From: Cryptomeria japonica
Lineage: Eukaryota > Streptophyta > Pinopsida > Cupressales > Cupressaceae
Assembly (NCBI RefSeq): GCF_030272615.1
Contig: NC_081415.1
Coordinates: forward strand, 367,890,667-367,954,666
DNA: 64,000 bases
Reading direction: 5' to 3'
Positions within the stretch are counted from its first letter, which is position 1. Every line of letters starts with the position of its first letter. The notes beneath the pieces are model-generated. The model worked only from the letters and a program-made list of their open reading frames with translations. It searched no databases and was not told the DNA's origin. The translations under genes and the position numbers were made by a program. Shown piece by piece: positions 1 through 10,574 of this stretch.

Positions 1-429
1 TTAAAATCAATTCAAAGTTAAATATATTAAACCTATTTCACTAAATTTGTATTTGTATTTAACTCAAAAGGTCTATATGCATGCTTTTCCCATTTTCCAT
101 AATGTTGTTTGCATGAGGAAATAAAAGAACCCTAAAATTTCAAAAATAACATGAATGCAATAACCCCTTTTTTTTTTAAACTAAAGGACTTAATAAAGCT
201 CATACATTTCATTTTTTTTTTTGCAAAAATAACTAAGTAAAATAATGCATTTCTTTAAGCATATTTAGGAGACAATGTAGATAATATTACAAATGGGATT
301 GAAAACCCTACTAGTCTCTCCTTTCCATTGAATGAGAACTTAAAATAAAATACATACATTTCCTTGCTTTTGAAAAATAAATACAACATTTGGCTTTTCT
401 TTACAAACTACAACATAAATACATCTTCG

Positions 430-806
430 AATCTCAAAAAAAAAATTAAGTATTTGATACGCATACATTGAGTAGGGCAAAGTCCTCTAGCCAATCCTTC
501 ATATTCAACCTTATTGTTAGTGCAGGGAAACTAGAATCAGAAGACTTTTTTGTTCTACTCCCCACTTGGTGAGACTATGCACACCACTGCTTAGAAGCCA
601 ATTTTGCACTTTGCACCGTCAAAGTACATGACCCATAGCTTCGGCACAGAATCTTGCTCACACTTAGAAGCTACTTCTTTACTTTTGTGACCTGAGTAAT
701 GGTCTAGTTTTCATAAAAAATGATATATATTCCCAAACCAATCACATGATAACTACCAAAGGGGTCACTATCGATGAACTAATTAACTGGTCTTCTTCCT
801 TTTCAT
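430..806 (-). pseudogene. Ty3/gypsy RNase H remnant
   Basis: Reading the minus strand from about 655 down to 440 gives a recognisable Ty3/gypsy-type RNase H start (W-V-M-Y-F-D-G-A) followed by S-P-S-G and C-T-N-N-K-V-E-Y-E-G-L. In this family the first Asp, the N-x-x-E-Y-E segment and the following A-L-x-x-G-L-like helix are conserved. Several in-frame stops and a frameshift make it dead. It is the 3' end of the gag-protease remnant at 2122-4200; the two halves are separated by the solo LTR at 807-2121. No reverse transcriptase motif lies between protease and RNase H, so the source copy was internally deleted. Confidence 0.7.
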
Positions 807-1337
807 TGTTAGACTTGTGTGAATGTTGTCATTATTGTCATTGATGTCAAATCTGGTTATCCAATTAGACTGGATCTATTGGAAGCAACTTTTGGTATGT
901 GGTTTTGGTATTGTTGGTTGAGAAACAATGCTAGAAAGGTATGAGATATGATGCAAGGAATAAATGATCTACTAATGTTATTTTCAGAAGATCCTCATCT
1001 CTGGAATTTTGAGTTGTGCCTATTTTGGTTTTATCATGTTCTGGCATCAGTTGTGCATGTTTCAATATCAGTGGTATTTGTGTTTTTTGTATTTTGGAGT
1101 TAGTTGTTGTGCTTGTATTTTTGCACTTGTGGGTCTATATCTATAGTTATGGTAGACCCTTATTCTGCTCCAATAATTAAGGTATATGCATTGGTAAATG
1201 AAATGTGTGAAAGAAGCATGTAGAAGTTCATATGAAGACTGACTTTGTTATCATGTTTTTAGTTAAGGCTTTATTGGATATATTATGTAAATCATTTGTG
1301 TTTGGCTGACATATTATCTCAGTGTATGTGATTTTCG

Positions 1338-1338
<1 letters not shown>

Positions 1339-1406
<68 letters not shown>
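1339..1406. repeat. (TG)34 microsatellite
   Basis: An uninterrupted run of 34 TG units lies about 130 bp upstream of the LTR TATA box. The His-Thr repeat it encodes on the other strand is not a protein. Perfect TG runs of this length slip readily, so the count is likely polymorphic. Confidence 0.99.
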
Positions 1407-1407
<1 letters not shown>

Positions 1408-1534
1408 AAGTGCATTTAGTAGAAGCATGGTATGGATGGTGGATGAAGAATGTAGCATGTGTATGAGTTATCAAAATTATAGGAGTGGGAGTTGTTGATA
1501 GTGAAGGAGTTTCAAAAAGAGAAGAAACAAAGGT

Positions 1535-1543
1535 ATATATAAA
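1535..1543 (+). promoter_or_regulatory. TATA box of the solo LTR
   Basis: TATATAAAG lies in the middle of the solo LTR, after a purine-rich stretch, the usual place for the U3 promoter of a plant LTR. Transcription would start about 30 bp downstream. It supports plus orientation for the LTR. Confidence 0.55.
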
Positions 1544-2121
1544 GAAGAGTAACCATGCAAATAGTGTTCTAGTAATCCCTTATCAAATTTATTGCGAGTG
1601 ATTGGTTTGGCAGAGTAATGCAGTAATCCCTTGTCGAATTTGCTACTGGTAATTGTGGATAATGTAACGATATTCCTTTACCGGATTTGTTTTGTGTTTT
1701 ATGAGTTGTAATTTGAGCTTAATCTAGAACTGACCTCATGCATTAGGAGATGCAATTTTCTTCAATTCAACTATTTTTCTATTGCAGTGAGCATTCAGTA
1801 GTGAGCCTCTTTTCTAATATGGTAGTGAGTCATTCGGCAGTGAGCCACCCCTTTTGTAAAAACCATATAACTAGTTATATTATCTTAAGAACCAACACTC
1901 TTCATGGTTTTTCTCATTTTGGTTTTCCACATAAAAAATATGGTGTTTCTTTTATGGCTGTGTTATTTGTTTATTCTGCATTTTGATATTTCATGTTGAT
2001 GAGTTTACTTGATGAAATTGACATATTAGTAAAAGCTTAAAAAGTGTGGAAAGTTTTAGATTATGTAGGAATATTTATTCACCCGCCGCTTAGTATTCTG
2101 GTCTATTCAACCAATTCAACA

Positions 2122-4200
2122 CTCATCTCTAACTCCAATAACATTTTCTTCTTCTAACATCTCAACACAACACATTTCATCCTTTGTGATAGAGGTATGG
2201 GTAGGCTCAAATTTCATCATAGTGTCATCTGTTATGTGTTCATTATTTAGAGGCTCTAATAATATCTTCACTTTTTACCTGTATTTAGTTTTAAGGATCA
2301 AATGGGACTAGCTAAATGACATATAACCACCAATTTAAGTTGTAAACTCTCAAAATAAGAAGAGGTCAAAAATGTGAGGGATATCAATAATTGCCACCTC
2401 TTGGGGAATAATAATGTTGGGGCAAAAATATAAGGTAAGAGGTAAATTTTGAATAATTCCTAAGGCCTACACATTTTTTACATCTAGTTGCATGATTCCC
2501 CTATCTAAAGTTTCATATTAGATCTGAAGGGCCTCAGTAAATTGCTTAGGCATAATAGTAGTACTAGCCCTTAAATCTATCATGGAATTATGCAACAATT
2601 TATTCCTAATTAAGAATGTTAAGAAGAAGGGCATTGGTTTTGACTTACTGGTCTCTTCCTTCTTTGGGTCTTTGCTAGAGTTGATAAAGGTGGTAGATGA
2701 TTGGTTCGTGCATGAGATCTAAAGTTCTTTTTCTTTTAGCTTGTTCATCAAAGATTTTGGTTTGAGCTTGTCTTTTTCAATTGTCTAACGCTTCTTTCAA
2801 CAAACACTTATATTCATGGATGGCTAAAATATCCTAGAGGGACACATTTGTGGGGGCTCTTTTCAATTTCTCCACCATATCCATCTCCATAGGTATCGAT
2901 GTTTTGAACTCCTTTAATTTACTTTGAAATATTTCCTATGGCTTCAGAAAAGTTTGAACCGTGATGTTCTCTAAAGGCTTTTCAAAGGTTGCACAAGATT
3001 TCAAATTTTTTGGAACGAGTTCTCCAATGAATCTTCTCTTTGACTGGGTATTATAATTTGATTTAACCTAAGGGTCCTTTGAGGTAGAGGCTTCATTATC
3101 AAACACAATATCCTCTTCCTCCATCCATGAAAAAAGGGCATGATCATGAGCAATATCACTTTCTTGCTCTAAAGACATGCCCTGCATTTGCATGATGAGT
3201 ATTACATTATCCACCCCTGGGGATGAATAAGAATAATTCTCAAGATCTAGTGAAATACCTTGTGCACGTTATTCCAACACCTTTTTCTGCAAATTACATC
3301 ATAGGAAATTTCATGGCATGTGTACATCATTGCACAAAAAACACTAAGCATTTATATCATCTGCATAATTGCATAATTATTTTATCCCACTACAAGCTCT
3401 TTGTTGTTGTTCAGAGGCACAAATTCCAAGGGATTCGAGAGGTATGGGAGGTGTGGCTTGCTATCCCTTGATGTTAATTATTTCATTTTAAAAGGTTCAC
3501 TGGAGATTCTTCATGTCATCTATTTTTGCGACTAGGCCTAATTGTGCGACCACAAGGCCTGGGGAATTCAGGTACATATACATTAATGGTAGTGTTGAAG
3601 ATATACTTGCCTAAGCATCTCCCATTGTTGGGGAAGGTAATTTTAGGAATGTAGGTATGGGGGGTCTTGGGGAAATATTTCCCACATCATTTAGATTATT
3701 CTTAACTCATACTACCATTTTGTATGCTTGAGGTAAGGAATTTCCTCTAAGCAACTAGATCATTGCCGTGATATTTGAGTTAAAAGCCTTCACATAAATA
3801 CAAAGGCCATGTTTGTTGGTGGTCTGGCAGTAATTAAAATCCTCTACCAGGTCTTATTAAATCTCATGTTAAAGTTGGAGACGACCACTTGGGGAGCTCG
3901 CTTGATATTTATCAATTAGTGCAACAGGGAAGTGATTTCCTTTCTTAGTGAAACATGCAAAAAATAGGCCCTCAAGTGCATCCTAATCTCTTATAGAGCC
4001 TTTCCTTTAAATGAAGTAGCAAGCAACCTCAAAGCTATGATTGGTTGGGTCACAAAGTGGACTTGACATACATTTGCAACATCTTGTAAGTGTTCAGTGG
4101 GAGTTTTACCTTCTTCTCCACTAAATTTAGGCAAGTATTTCAATACAGATGTGGGAATAGGGTCACATTGGTCAGGTGGGTAGGAGGAAATAAAAGACTT
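2122..4200 (-). pseudogene. Ty3/gypsy gag-protease remnant
   Basis: On the minus strand, 4090 down to about 3750 reads as a gypsy capsid: L-P-K-F-S-G-E-E-G-K-T-P-T-E-H-L-Q-D, then F-V-T-Q-P-I-I-A-L-R-L-L and S-F-K-G-K-A-L. A linker follows, then a retropepsin-like region at about 2600-2270 (H-N-S-M-I-D-L-R-A-S-T-T-I-M-P, later A-I-I-D-I-P). The aspartic protease site D-S-G-A-S has become D-L-R-A-S. Many stops and several frame changes show old decay. No zinc knuckle and no reverse transcriptase were found. It joins the RNase H remnant at 430-806 across the solo LTR, so both are parts of one element. Confidence 0.78.
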
Positions 4201-7180
4201 CCACTATCCCAATTGACAAAATTTTGAGGTGGTCCTAGAAGAGCCATTTGGATTTGAGGTTGGATTTATGCATGAGCAGCCCTTGTCGTAGCATGTCGTG
4301 ACCAGGGAATATTTACAAGGGGAGGAAGTACTAAGTGTGGTTTACAAGAAATTGTGACCTAGTTATTGGCCCTTAGCTTATACAATTTTTTTCTAACCTC
4401 TAATCAAGTGATTTGGTCCCACTAGGTGTGCTAGAAAAAGAAACTATTCATCTTGAAAATTGTTCCTTAGAAAGGTAACAAAATCTTATAGGAAGCTTAG
4501 CGAATGGGGGGACCTAGACTTGTTACTTACTAAGCAACCTCCGAGATTTTAGAAGTCAACTCTTCTTTTCTTTAATTTTTTGAGGAAAAGGGGAAGAAAT
4601 AATTCAAAACAATAAATATCTAATACTAAGGTAGTTTGCCACAACATTTTGATAACAAACATTACTACAAGATAGAAAATATGATATTTCAAAATAAGTA
4701 TAGAACACTGTTACCCCTTCATAGGATGAGAGAGAACAAAAGATTTAAAATTTATGAACACATAAACTAGACATTCAAATCTCTCAATGGGAACATCTGC
4801 TAAGACTTGTTGAAACATACATCATTTAGCCATTCATAAATACTAAAATATAACCAGATCAAATTGACATGATACAATAACAAAATCTCTATCACAAGTA
4901 ATGAAAAGAGTTAAAAAAAACATGATTCAATTACTCATACTAGCGAAATCATAATCATAAGAATAAAAAATCCATTCATTATTAATCTTATTGACATAAA
5001 ATTCAACATCGAGATAAAACAAAAAGGCCATTTGAGAAGAGTATTTCTATGTCTCTTAATCAAATACAAGTATAAGCATGCATAAAACTATCAAATAAAA
5101 ACTTCAAGATCATATCCCCTTCAAAGAAACCAGGTCTGCCCTATATAAGCTCCCAAAACCAAGTATATAGGAAAAAACAAAAATGAACAAGCCCCACATG
5201 CTTTTAGCATGTCTTTAGCCCTCATGATGGTTATCGTAACTATCTACCCTCCAGCTTGATCATGACCATTATTCTTTTTGTGCACCTATCAAAGACTTTT
5301 GATTTCACCATTCCTTTCTATTGCATTGGCTCATGAGGTTGATTCCTTCCATAACCTTCTATGGACAAAGATCAGCATGACAAGTGTAATTCCTTGGAAA
5401 AGTTGCAGGTTTTGTCCCCACTTGGACATCCTACACAAATGGCAACTAGGCATAGATCACAAAATGATCTTCCTTTTCAAGTTTCTAGAAATCACATGAG
5501 GAAGACACGTGGTCGTGGAAATAGCTTTATAAAGTTGATGGGCCCTCCTCCCTTTTAAATTCAGGTGTAAGACTTGATATGCAGTAACATAGCGAAGCTT
5601 TTAGGAACGATAAAAAGGACCCTTTGAAAAATCCCATACAAACTCAATGTGCTGCCCTTAAGCTTCCTCATGAATTCAAAATCTCATGAAAATGGTCGCG
5701 AGAAACAACGGTTAGAAAAGCAAAAATAATACAACCCGCCTAAATTCATTTACACAACCAAGAGAGAAAATAAGTGTGATGAGGAGATTATATCACTCTC
5801 ATTCACAATCAAAGTCATGATGGTTTGCATAGAAGTTATAACATTCTCTACATGGTTCTCATTAAAAACACCCATGAAATGTTGAACATTTTGAGATTAA
5901 GATCCTTCTAATCAAGATGTAATATAATAACATAAGATCTGATTTTTATAATAAATTCCAAAAAAATAATCCTCTTAGCAAAATAATGACTCCTTGTATG
6001 ACACAAACTTCAAAAACTTTCCACAATCAGCTAAAATATCTCCTTCATAATATTCTCATCATAAGGAGCTGAAAGAGTTGTAATTTTCATAATTTTATTA
6101 ACACAAGAAGTAACTACAAGTCTTAGCTCCTCATCTGGATGTCTCGAGAAATTTGGATAAATCAAAGAATTGACTATAGATACCACAACACTCTATCTCC
6201 ATAGAATCAAGTTGATCCATATTTGAAAAATAACTCTCCACTATATTCAAAATGCATAGTAATTCATCCCTAGATAGAGGGCAGCATTCAATTCTTCTTC
6301 TTGTGCAATACAAATTTCTTTCCCATCCAAATGCCATGATATATGGGAAGGTGAATACAAAAAGTTTTAAATTTCCTTACAAAACTAGATGAAGAGACGT
6401 AGAAACTATTGAAACAATGATATAAAAATGAAGATTTTGCAACAAGGGTTAGCTTCCCAACAAGTTGTCAAGATCACCAACTCTAATACCCTCAATTGTT
6501 TTTCAAAAATATGTTATCTTTTGGTTGAAATGTATAACAATTTTCTTTCCACTCACCCATATTTTAGGAAGGCCAAGGTGAGAGCATACAATATTCCAAA
6601 TCATAAAGCATTGAAAACAAAGTGTTGAAAGAAAGGAATCAAGCAACAAGTTGGCAAAACCACTTATTTTGTGGGATGCATCACAATACTTAAAAGTAAA
6701 CATTTTATTATTTAGTGGGAATTATAATGGCACTTCCACTTTTCAATGGACAATCTTATTTAAACTAAAAATAAATAACAATTGAGCACATCCACAACAA
6801 TGGGAAAGCTTAAACAACTAAAAGTAAATAATAAGATCCTTCCACTTTTTAGTGGGAAAGCTTATATAAATAAAAATGGGTACATCTACAACAATGGGAT
6901 AGCTTATACAACTAAAAGTAAATAACAAGCTTCTTCCACTTGTCCAGTGGTGGGTGATTACAAACCACTTATTTAGTAGGGAAACTATTAGTAATAAGGA
7001 AATTTAACTCGCTAGGAATAAGACCATCTATTATTACAACAATAATTATTAGAAATGGAAATCCCTTTAATGGTAGGACCATTTGAAGCTTACAAGTTAG
7101 CACATAAGCATCATAAACATCATGATAAGAAGATTAGATACTGACATAGAATAAACATTATTGAAATACCCAACAAACAA
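4201..7180. other. AT-rich non-coding stretch
   Basis: No convincing coding region. The proximal part could be the 5' leader and LTR of the minus-strand gypsy remnant: a TATA-like TTATATAG is readable on the minus strand at 5141-5150, but I could not fix LTR ends. Short ORFs at 5278-5558 (plus) and 6131-6337 (minus) match nothing I recognise and have neither domain motifs nor family-like length. The only structured part is the local repeat at 6730-6960. Confidence 0.5.
6730..6960. repeat. imperfect 94-bp tandem repeat
   Basis: The block ACATCYACAACAATGGGAWAGCTTAWACAACTAAAAGTAAATAA starts at 6788 and again at 6882, a 94-bp period. Partial copies on both sides carry the same CTTCCACTT...AGTGGG box. 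About 2.3 degenerate copies are present. Confidence 0.75.
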
Positions 7181-7646
7181 TGTTTGTTCGTGTAGGTTTT
7201 TATTTCCTAGTTGGTTCTTTATTTTCCTATTCCTAGGTTTTTTCTACACTTTTAATTATGCTTGCTTAAGATTAATTAAGTGGGTATTACTGTGATTGGG
7301 TGCAAGGTGTCAACATCTTCCACAGGAATTACACTTATCTTTTTTAGGCTATTGTGGTGGTCCCTTCCCATTGGTCATATTTGCCACTTCTTCCCTCTCT
7401 TGTGTCCTATATATACTTACTCCTAGCTAGCCTTTGTATCCTATTTACTATTGTATTGTAATTGTATTATGTAGTTTTTTGCTATTGCATTCTTCTAATG
7501 CTATTTTTCTTTTGCATCATTTGCATTTCTCTTTTGGAGACTAACTCTATGTTATTATTTTGATCTTGTATCATTTACATTCATAGTTTTATTTCTATTC
7601 GTTTGCACTAGTTATTCTAGGTTTTTCATCTTTTTAGATTCCAACA
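7181..7646 (+). mobile_element. 5' LTR of copia element F
   Basis: The segment begins TGTTTGTTCG, ends TTCCAACA and is followed at once by an initiator-Met-type primer site, which fixes its 3' end; the start is inferred from TG and is less sure. A TATA box (TATATATAC, 7409-7417) lies in the middle. About 65 bp (7337-7402, TTAGGCTATTGTGG... to ...TTCCCTCTCT) recur with few changes at 31232-31297, just after the F RNase H remnant, which links this LTR to the F pol fragments. Confidence 0.62.
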
Positions 7647-7663
7647 TGGTATCAAAGTTATTC
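7647..7663 (+). other. primer binding site of F
   Basis: TGGTATCAAAGTTATTC directly follows the LTR. It matches the plant initiator-Met tRNA complement (TGGTATCAGAGC...) with one G-to-A change in the core, as in many Ty1/copia elements. Confidence 0.75.
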
Positions 7664-8711
7664 TAGTGCAATAATATATTTTTGTTTTCTTATTTGAGAG
7701 ATCCAGAGGGGGGCTAATAATTTTTATGTAGATTTCCTAAAAACTATGTATGCTCTTCTCTTGCATTTCCATATGAGCTTAGGAATTCAAAAAATTTGAG
7801 GAGAAATTTCAATCTTTGGGGTTTTTTGTGCAAATATTTTATTAAATTTATGTGTTTGCAGCAATCTAATAATCTTGGTGGTATTCTTAGCTATTCTAGA
7901 GAATCCAAATGGCTGAACAAAGTCAGATTTAACTTTCTTTTCACGGAAATCAGAGCACATAAATTAAAAGAAAAATTGGAGGCTTGTTTTTAAATTTAGA
8001 TTTCTATCTTTTGCAAGTCAAATTGAAAAAAAAAATTGTGTTTTCTTCTCATCCACAAAATACCATCTGATTATCTTATAGATTTTGCATATATTAATCA
8101 GATCTTGCAAAAAATGTTGTCTAAACAATGTCATGTGACCATTTTTTTACCATAACAAGTTGAATTTAATTTTTTTTTCATTTTCTTCTTGCTAGATTAA
8201 AAAGATAATTTTGGGTTTTATTCATAGCTCAAAAATATTTTTGGTTTTTTTATATTATCTGCTTATAGTGAATAGATTTTTTAGAAGATTTTTTTTTTTT
8301 GGCTAGAAAAATTGTTTTTGAAGGACAAAATTAGTTTTTCAAAAATTTGTATCTATTGTCTCAAGTGTTGGATTTTAGTGAACAAGATATCAGTGGAAAG
8401 ATAAAGATGATTAATTTCCATCCATATTGATCTTGATAAGATTTTTTTTCTCCTTTTTCAAATATTGCATGTTGAATTTGTGTCTGAGCACAACTACATC
8501 ACTATTTTTTCTAGATATGTGTTTGTACTTTTGGTCATTGTGGGCCTTAACACTATTGTAATTTGGGAAAATCTTTGTAATAGAACTAAATATAAAGTGT
8601 CAAAATTGTAATATTTGGGGGGGTTAATTTTGAGACTACTAAAAAGAGTGGGGGTGTGCTGGTGTTCTTGTGCTCACATTCTTTTAGCACTTTTTAAAGC
8701 ATTTTTGCATC
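7664..8711 (+). other. untranslated leader of F
   Basis: About 1 kb of T-rich DNA between the primer site and the first gag-like codon. It holds poly-T and poly-A runs and no supported ORF. A long leader before gag occurs in several plant copia lineages. Confidence 0.5.
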
Positions 8712-9061
8712 ATGGATCAAACAACAGTTTCCATTCTAACTCCTTAAAATTATTTTGAGTGGAAATTATGCATGACAATCTACTTAAGAAATTTAGTTTG
8801 CATACGATAACAATGGGATTGGAAACTAAACCTACTGTAGATGTACAAAATCCTAAGTGGTTTAATAAATGTGATGAAGCATATGGAACTTTGTGTTTGT
8901 CTTTTTCTCTTGACCTTCTCTTTCATATTGAATCTTTGAGGACTCTTAATCAAATTTGGACAAAGTTAGAAACTTTATTTAGAACTAAGGATTCAATAAG
9001 GGTGTTAGTGCATATTTTTACAAAATATTTTTGTGCTATATATGGATGCTTTTACATATAA
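8712..9061 (+). pseudogene. copia gag fragment (element F)
   Basis: An ATG at 8712 starts M-D-Q-T-T-V-S and, after a stop and a frame change near 8765, a copia-type gag N-terminus follows: M-G-L-E-T-K-P-T, K-W-F-N-K-C-D-E-A-Y-G, L-C-L-S, then I-W-T-K-L-E-T-L-F. This spacing is characteristic of the Ty1/copia gag (UBN2-like) capsid. Homology stops near 9002, before the zinc knuckle, so C-terminal gag, protease and the start of integrase are missing. F pol sequence reappears at about 21990, which suggests H and G now separate the two parts of the family or even of one element. Confidence 0.68.
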
Positions 9062-10464
9062 TTTCATCATAAGGGCATTTGCTATTGGTTTTTATATGCA
9101 GGAGCATCACTAAAGAAAATGGAGTTGTCCAAGGATCAACTATTTCATGAATGGATAGGGGTCACTTGGGCACATTGAGGGAGAGCACTAAGTAAAGACT
9201 GCATAAAGAGTCCATCATATCAACATTCTAGCAGATATCAGAGGAGTCAGTATGATGAAATTAGAAGTACCTTTGGCTTACATACAACCTCTATGAAGAG
9301 TTGGAGCCATTGACATTCTTGGTAATTTTCAAATTTGTAAAGTTTGAACTATCGGCATAGGTTATCCCGATAGCATTGCATAGCCAAATAGTAGAGAGAT
9401 CTATCGGCATAACATCCACCAATCTATTAGAATGCGGTCTAAGCAGGTTTTTTCAGATGGAAAATAAATCGGTGCGCAAAATAAATGAGGCGCTATCATC
9501 GGGGTAGCTCATACCAAGGAGTAAGTAAGAGAGTATATCCATCGGCAAAAGAATTCAATATCAGAAGTGCGAAGAAATTGTTATACCGATAGCCGATGAA
9601 GCTATCGGTATGACCTACATCGATAAGGAAGAGTGCGGATGAAATGTTTTAATTATCAGAGTATCCGGAGACGGGAATATTGGTTTACCCCGATGTCCAA
9701 TGGGATGTATGTGGGAGCCAAGAAGAAAAAGGTGCGGATCGGAAATAAGATGGGTTCATCGGAGAAAATGTTAACCTTCGAAAAGGAACCAAAATAGCTA
9801 CACCAATACCCGATAGAGGAAAGCTAGGCAGACGACGATATCAGTTAGAGTTATGTCGATAAAGAAGTGTTGAACGTGGAGTTCAAGATCTCATCAGGGT
9901 GACGTATCCATCGGCGAGAGGTGTTTATATGATGTCCCGATGCCCGATGAAGAAGTTAACTAGAATGCAAACAGGGAGACTTCATCGTGGAATGCTATGT
10001 CGATAGAGCATAACAGTGGAAGGGTTTGCAAAATAGAAACCGGTGTCGTCAGGGCCTTGGTAAAACATTAACCAAGTTGTTCTGACGCCCGATGAAGTAT
10101 CCTGATGGGGAAAGAGGTGTGGACCGGAAAGAAGGACTCATCGGGGTATCTTTTACTATCAAGTGAGCATTTTTTGAAGTTGTGCTGATTTCCGATGGGT
10201 AGGATGCCACAGAGGAAAGAAAGGTGGATCTGTCGGGGTGACCTACACTGATCAAAAGGACAAAAGAGAAATTAAAGAAGTGTACATTATGGGTGGCGCC
10301 AAATAATTAAATTTTTAGGTAGTTACGCTGATTAGCCGTTAAGAAATCTAGTGTGAAAACAAACATGACAACCATCATTTAATGCATCCAACGGATAGGC
10401 CTAAAATCGCACGAAGCAAATCTGACCAGGATTTCTTTCAGATGTTAAGATAATGGAGATGAAC
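9062..10464. repeat. CGAT-rich block upstream of locus H
   Basis: No ORF is supported. From about 9350 to 10250 the DNA is much richer in CpG than its surroundings and carries about twenty CGAT/ATCG cores in recurring phrases such as CCCGATGAAG, CTATCGGYAT and ATCGGGGTGAC (for example 9590-9612, 9938-9952, 10083-10092, 10139-10147, 10228-10238). Phrases occur in both orientations, so short inverted pairs form. It looks like a degenerate dispersed repeat or a regulatory leader. The part before 9350 shows nothing clear. Confidence 0.6.
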
Positions 10465-10472
10465 TTATAAAT
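10465..10472 (+). promoter_or_regulatory. TATA box before locus H
   Basis: TTATAAAT, in the context GAACTTATAAATGGGGTC, lies about 105 bp upstream of the ATG at 10575, a normal plant promoter spacing. It may be a retroelement promoter or the promoter of a captured gene. Confidence 0.5.
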
Positions 10473-10574
10473 GGGGTCTCGTGCACATTATTTTTTACAA
10501 AGTAGTCTATAAGCAGTTTGTTATTTCTGGAGTGATAATTGAAGTTGTTGAGTACAGAATAGGGGATTTACAAA

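Larger units (their letters stand above)
807..2121 (+). mobile_element. solo LTR inserted in the gypsy remnant
   Basis: The segment starts TGTTAGAC and ends AATTCAACA, giving TG...CA ends. It is flanked by TTCAT (802-806) and CTCAT (2122-2126), a 5-bp target duplication with one transition. Removing it brings the minus-strand gypsy protease tail and the RNase H region together. There is no coding sequence inside. Visible parts are a (TG)34 tract, a TATA box and imperfect ~50-bp repeats beginning AGTAATCCCTT near 1572 and 1622. No internal region or second LTR is present, so a solo LTR left by LTR-LTR recombination is the simplest reading. The superfamily is not settled. Confidence 0.66.

Noticed and set aside
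1228-1458. Small ORF with a His-Thr repeat on the minus strand
   Set aside because: It is only the (TG)34 microsatellite read as protein.
5278-5558. Two overlapping plus-strand ORFs of 65-73 codons
   Set aside because: No recognised domain or supporting neighbour; reported only as part of an unexplained AT-rich stretch.
6131-6337. 68-codon minus-strand ORF with several Cys
   Set aside because: Cys spacing fits no known finger and the surroundings show no gene structure.
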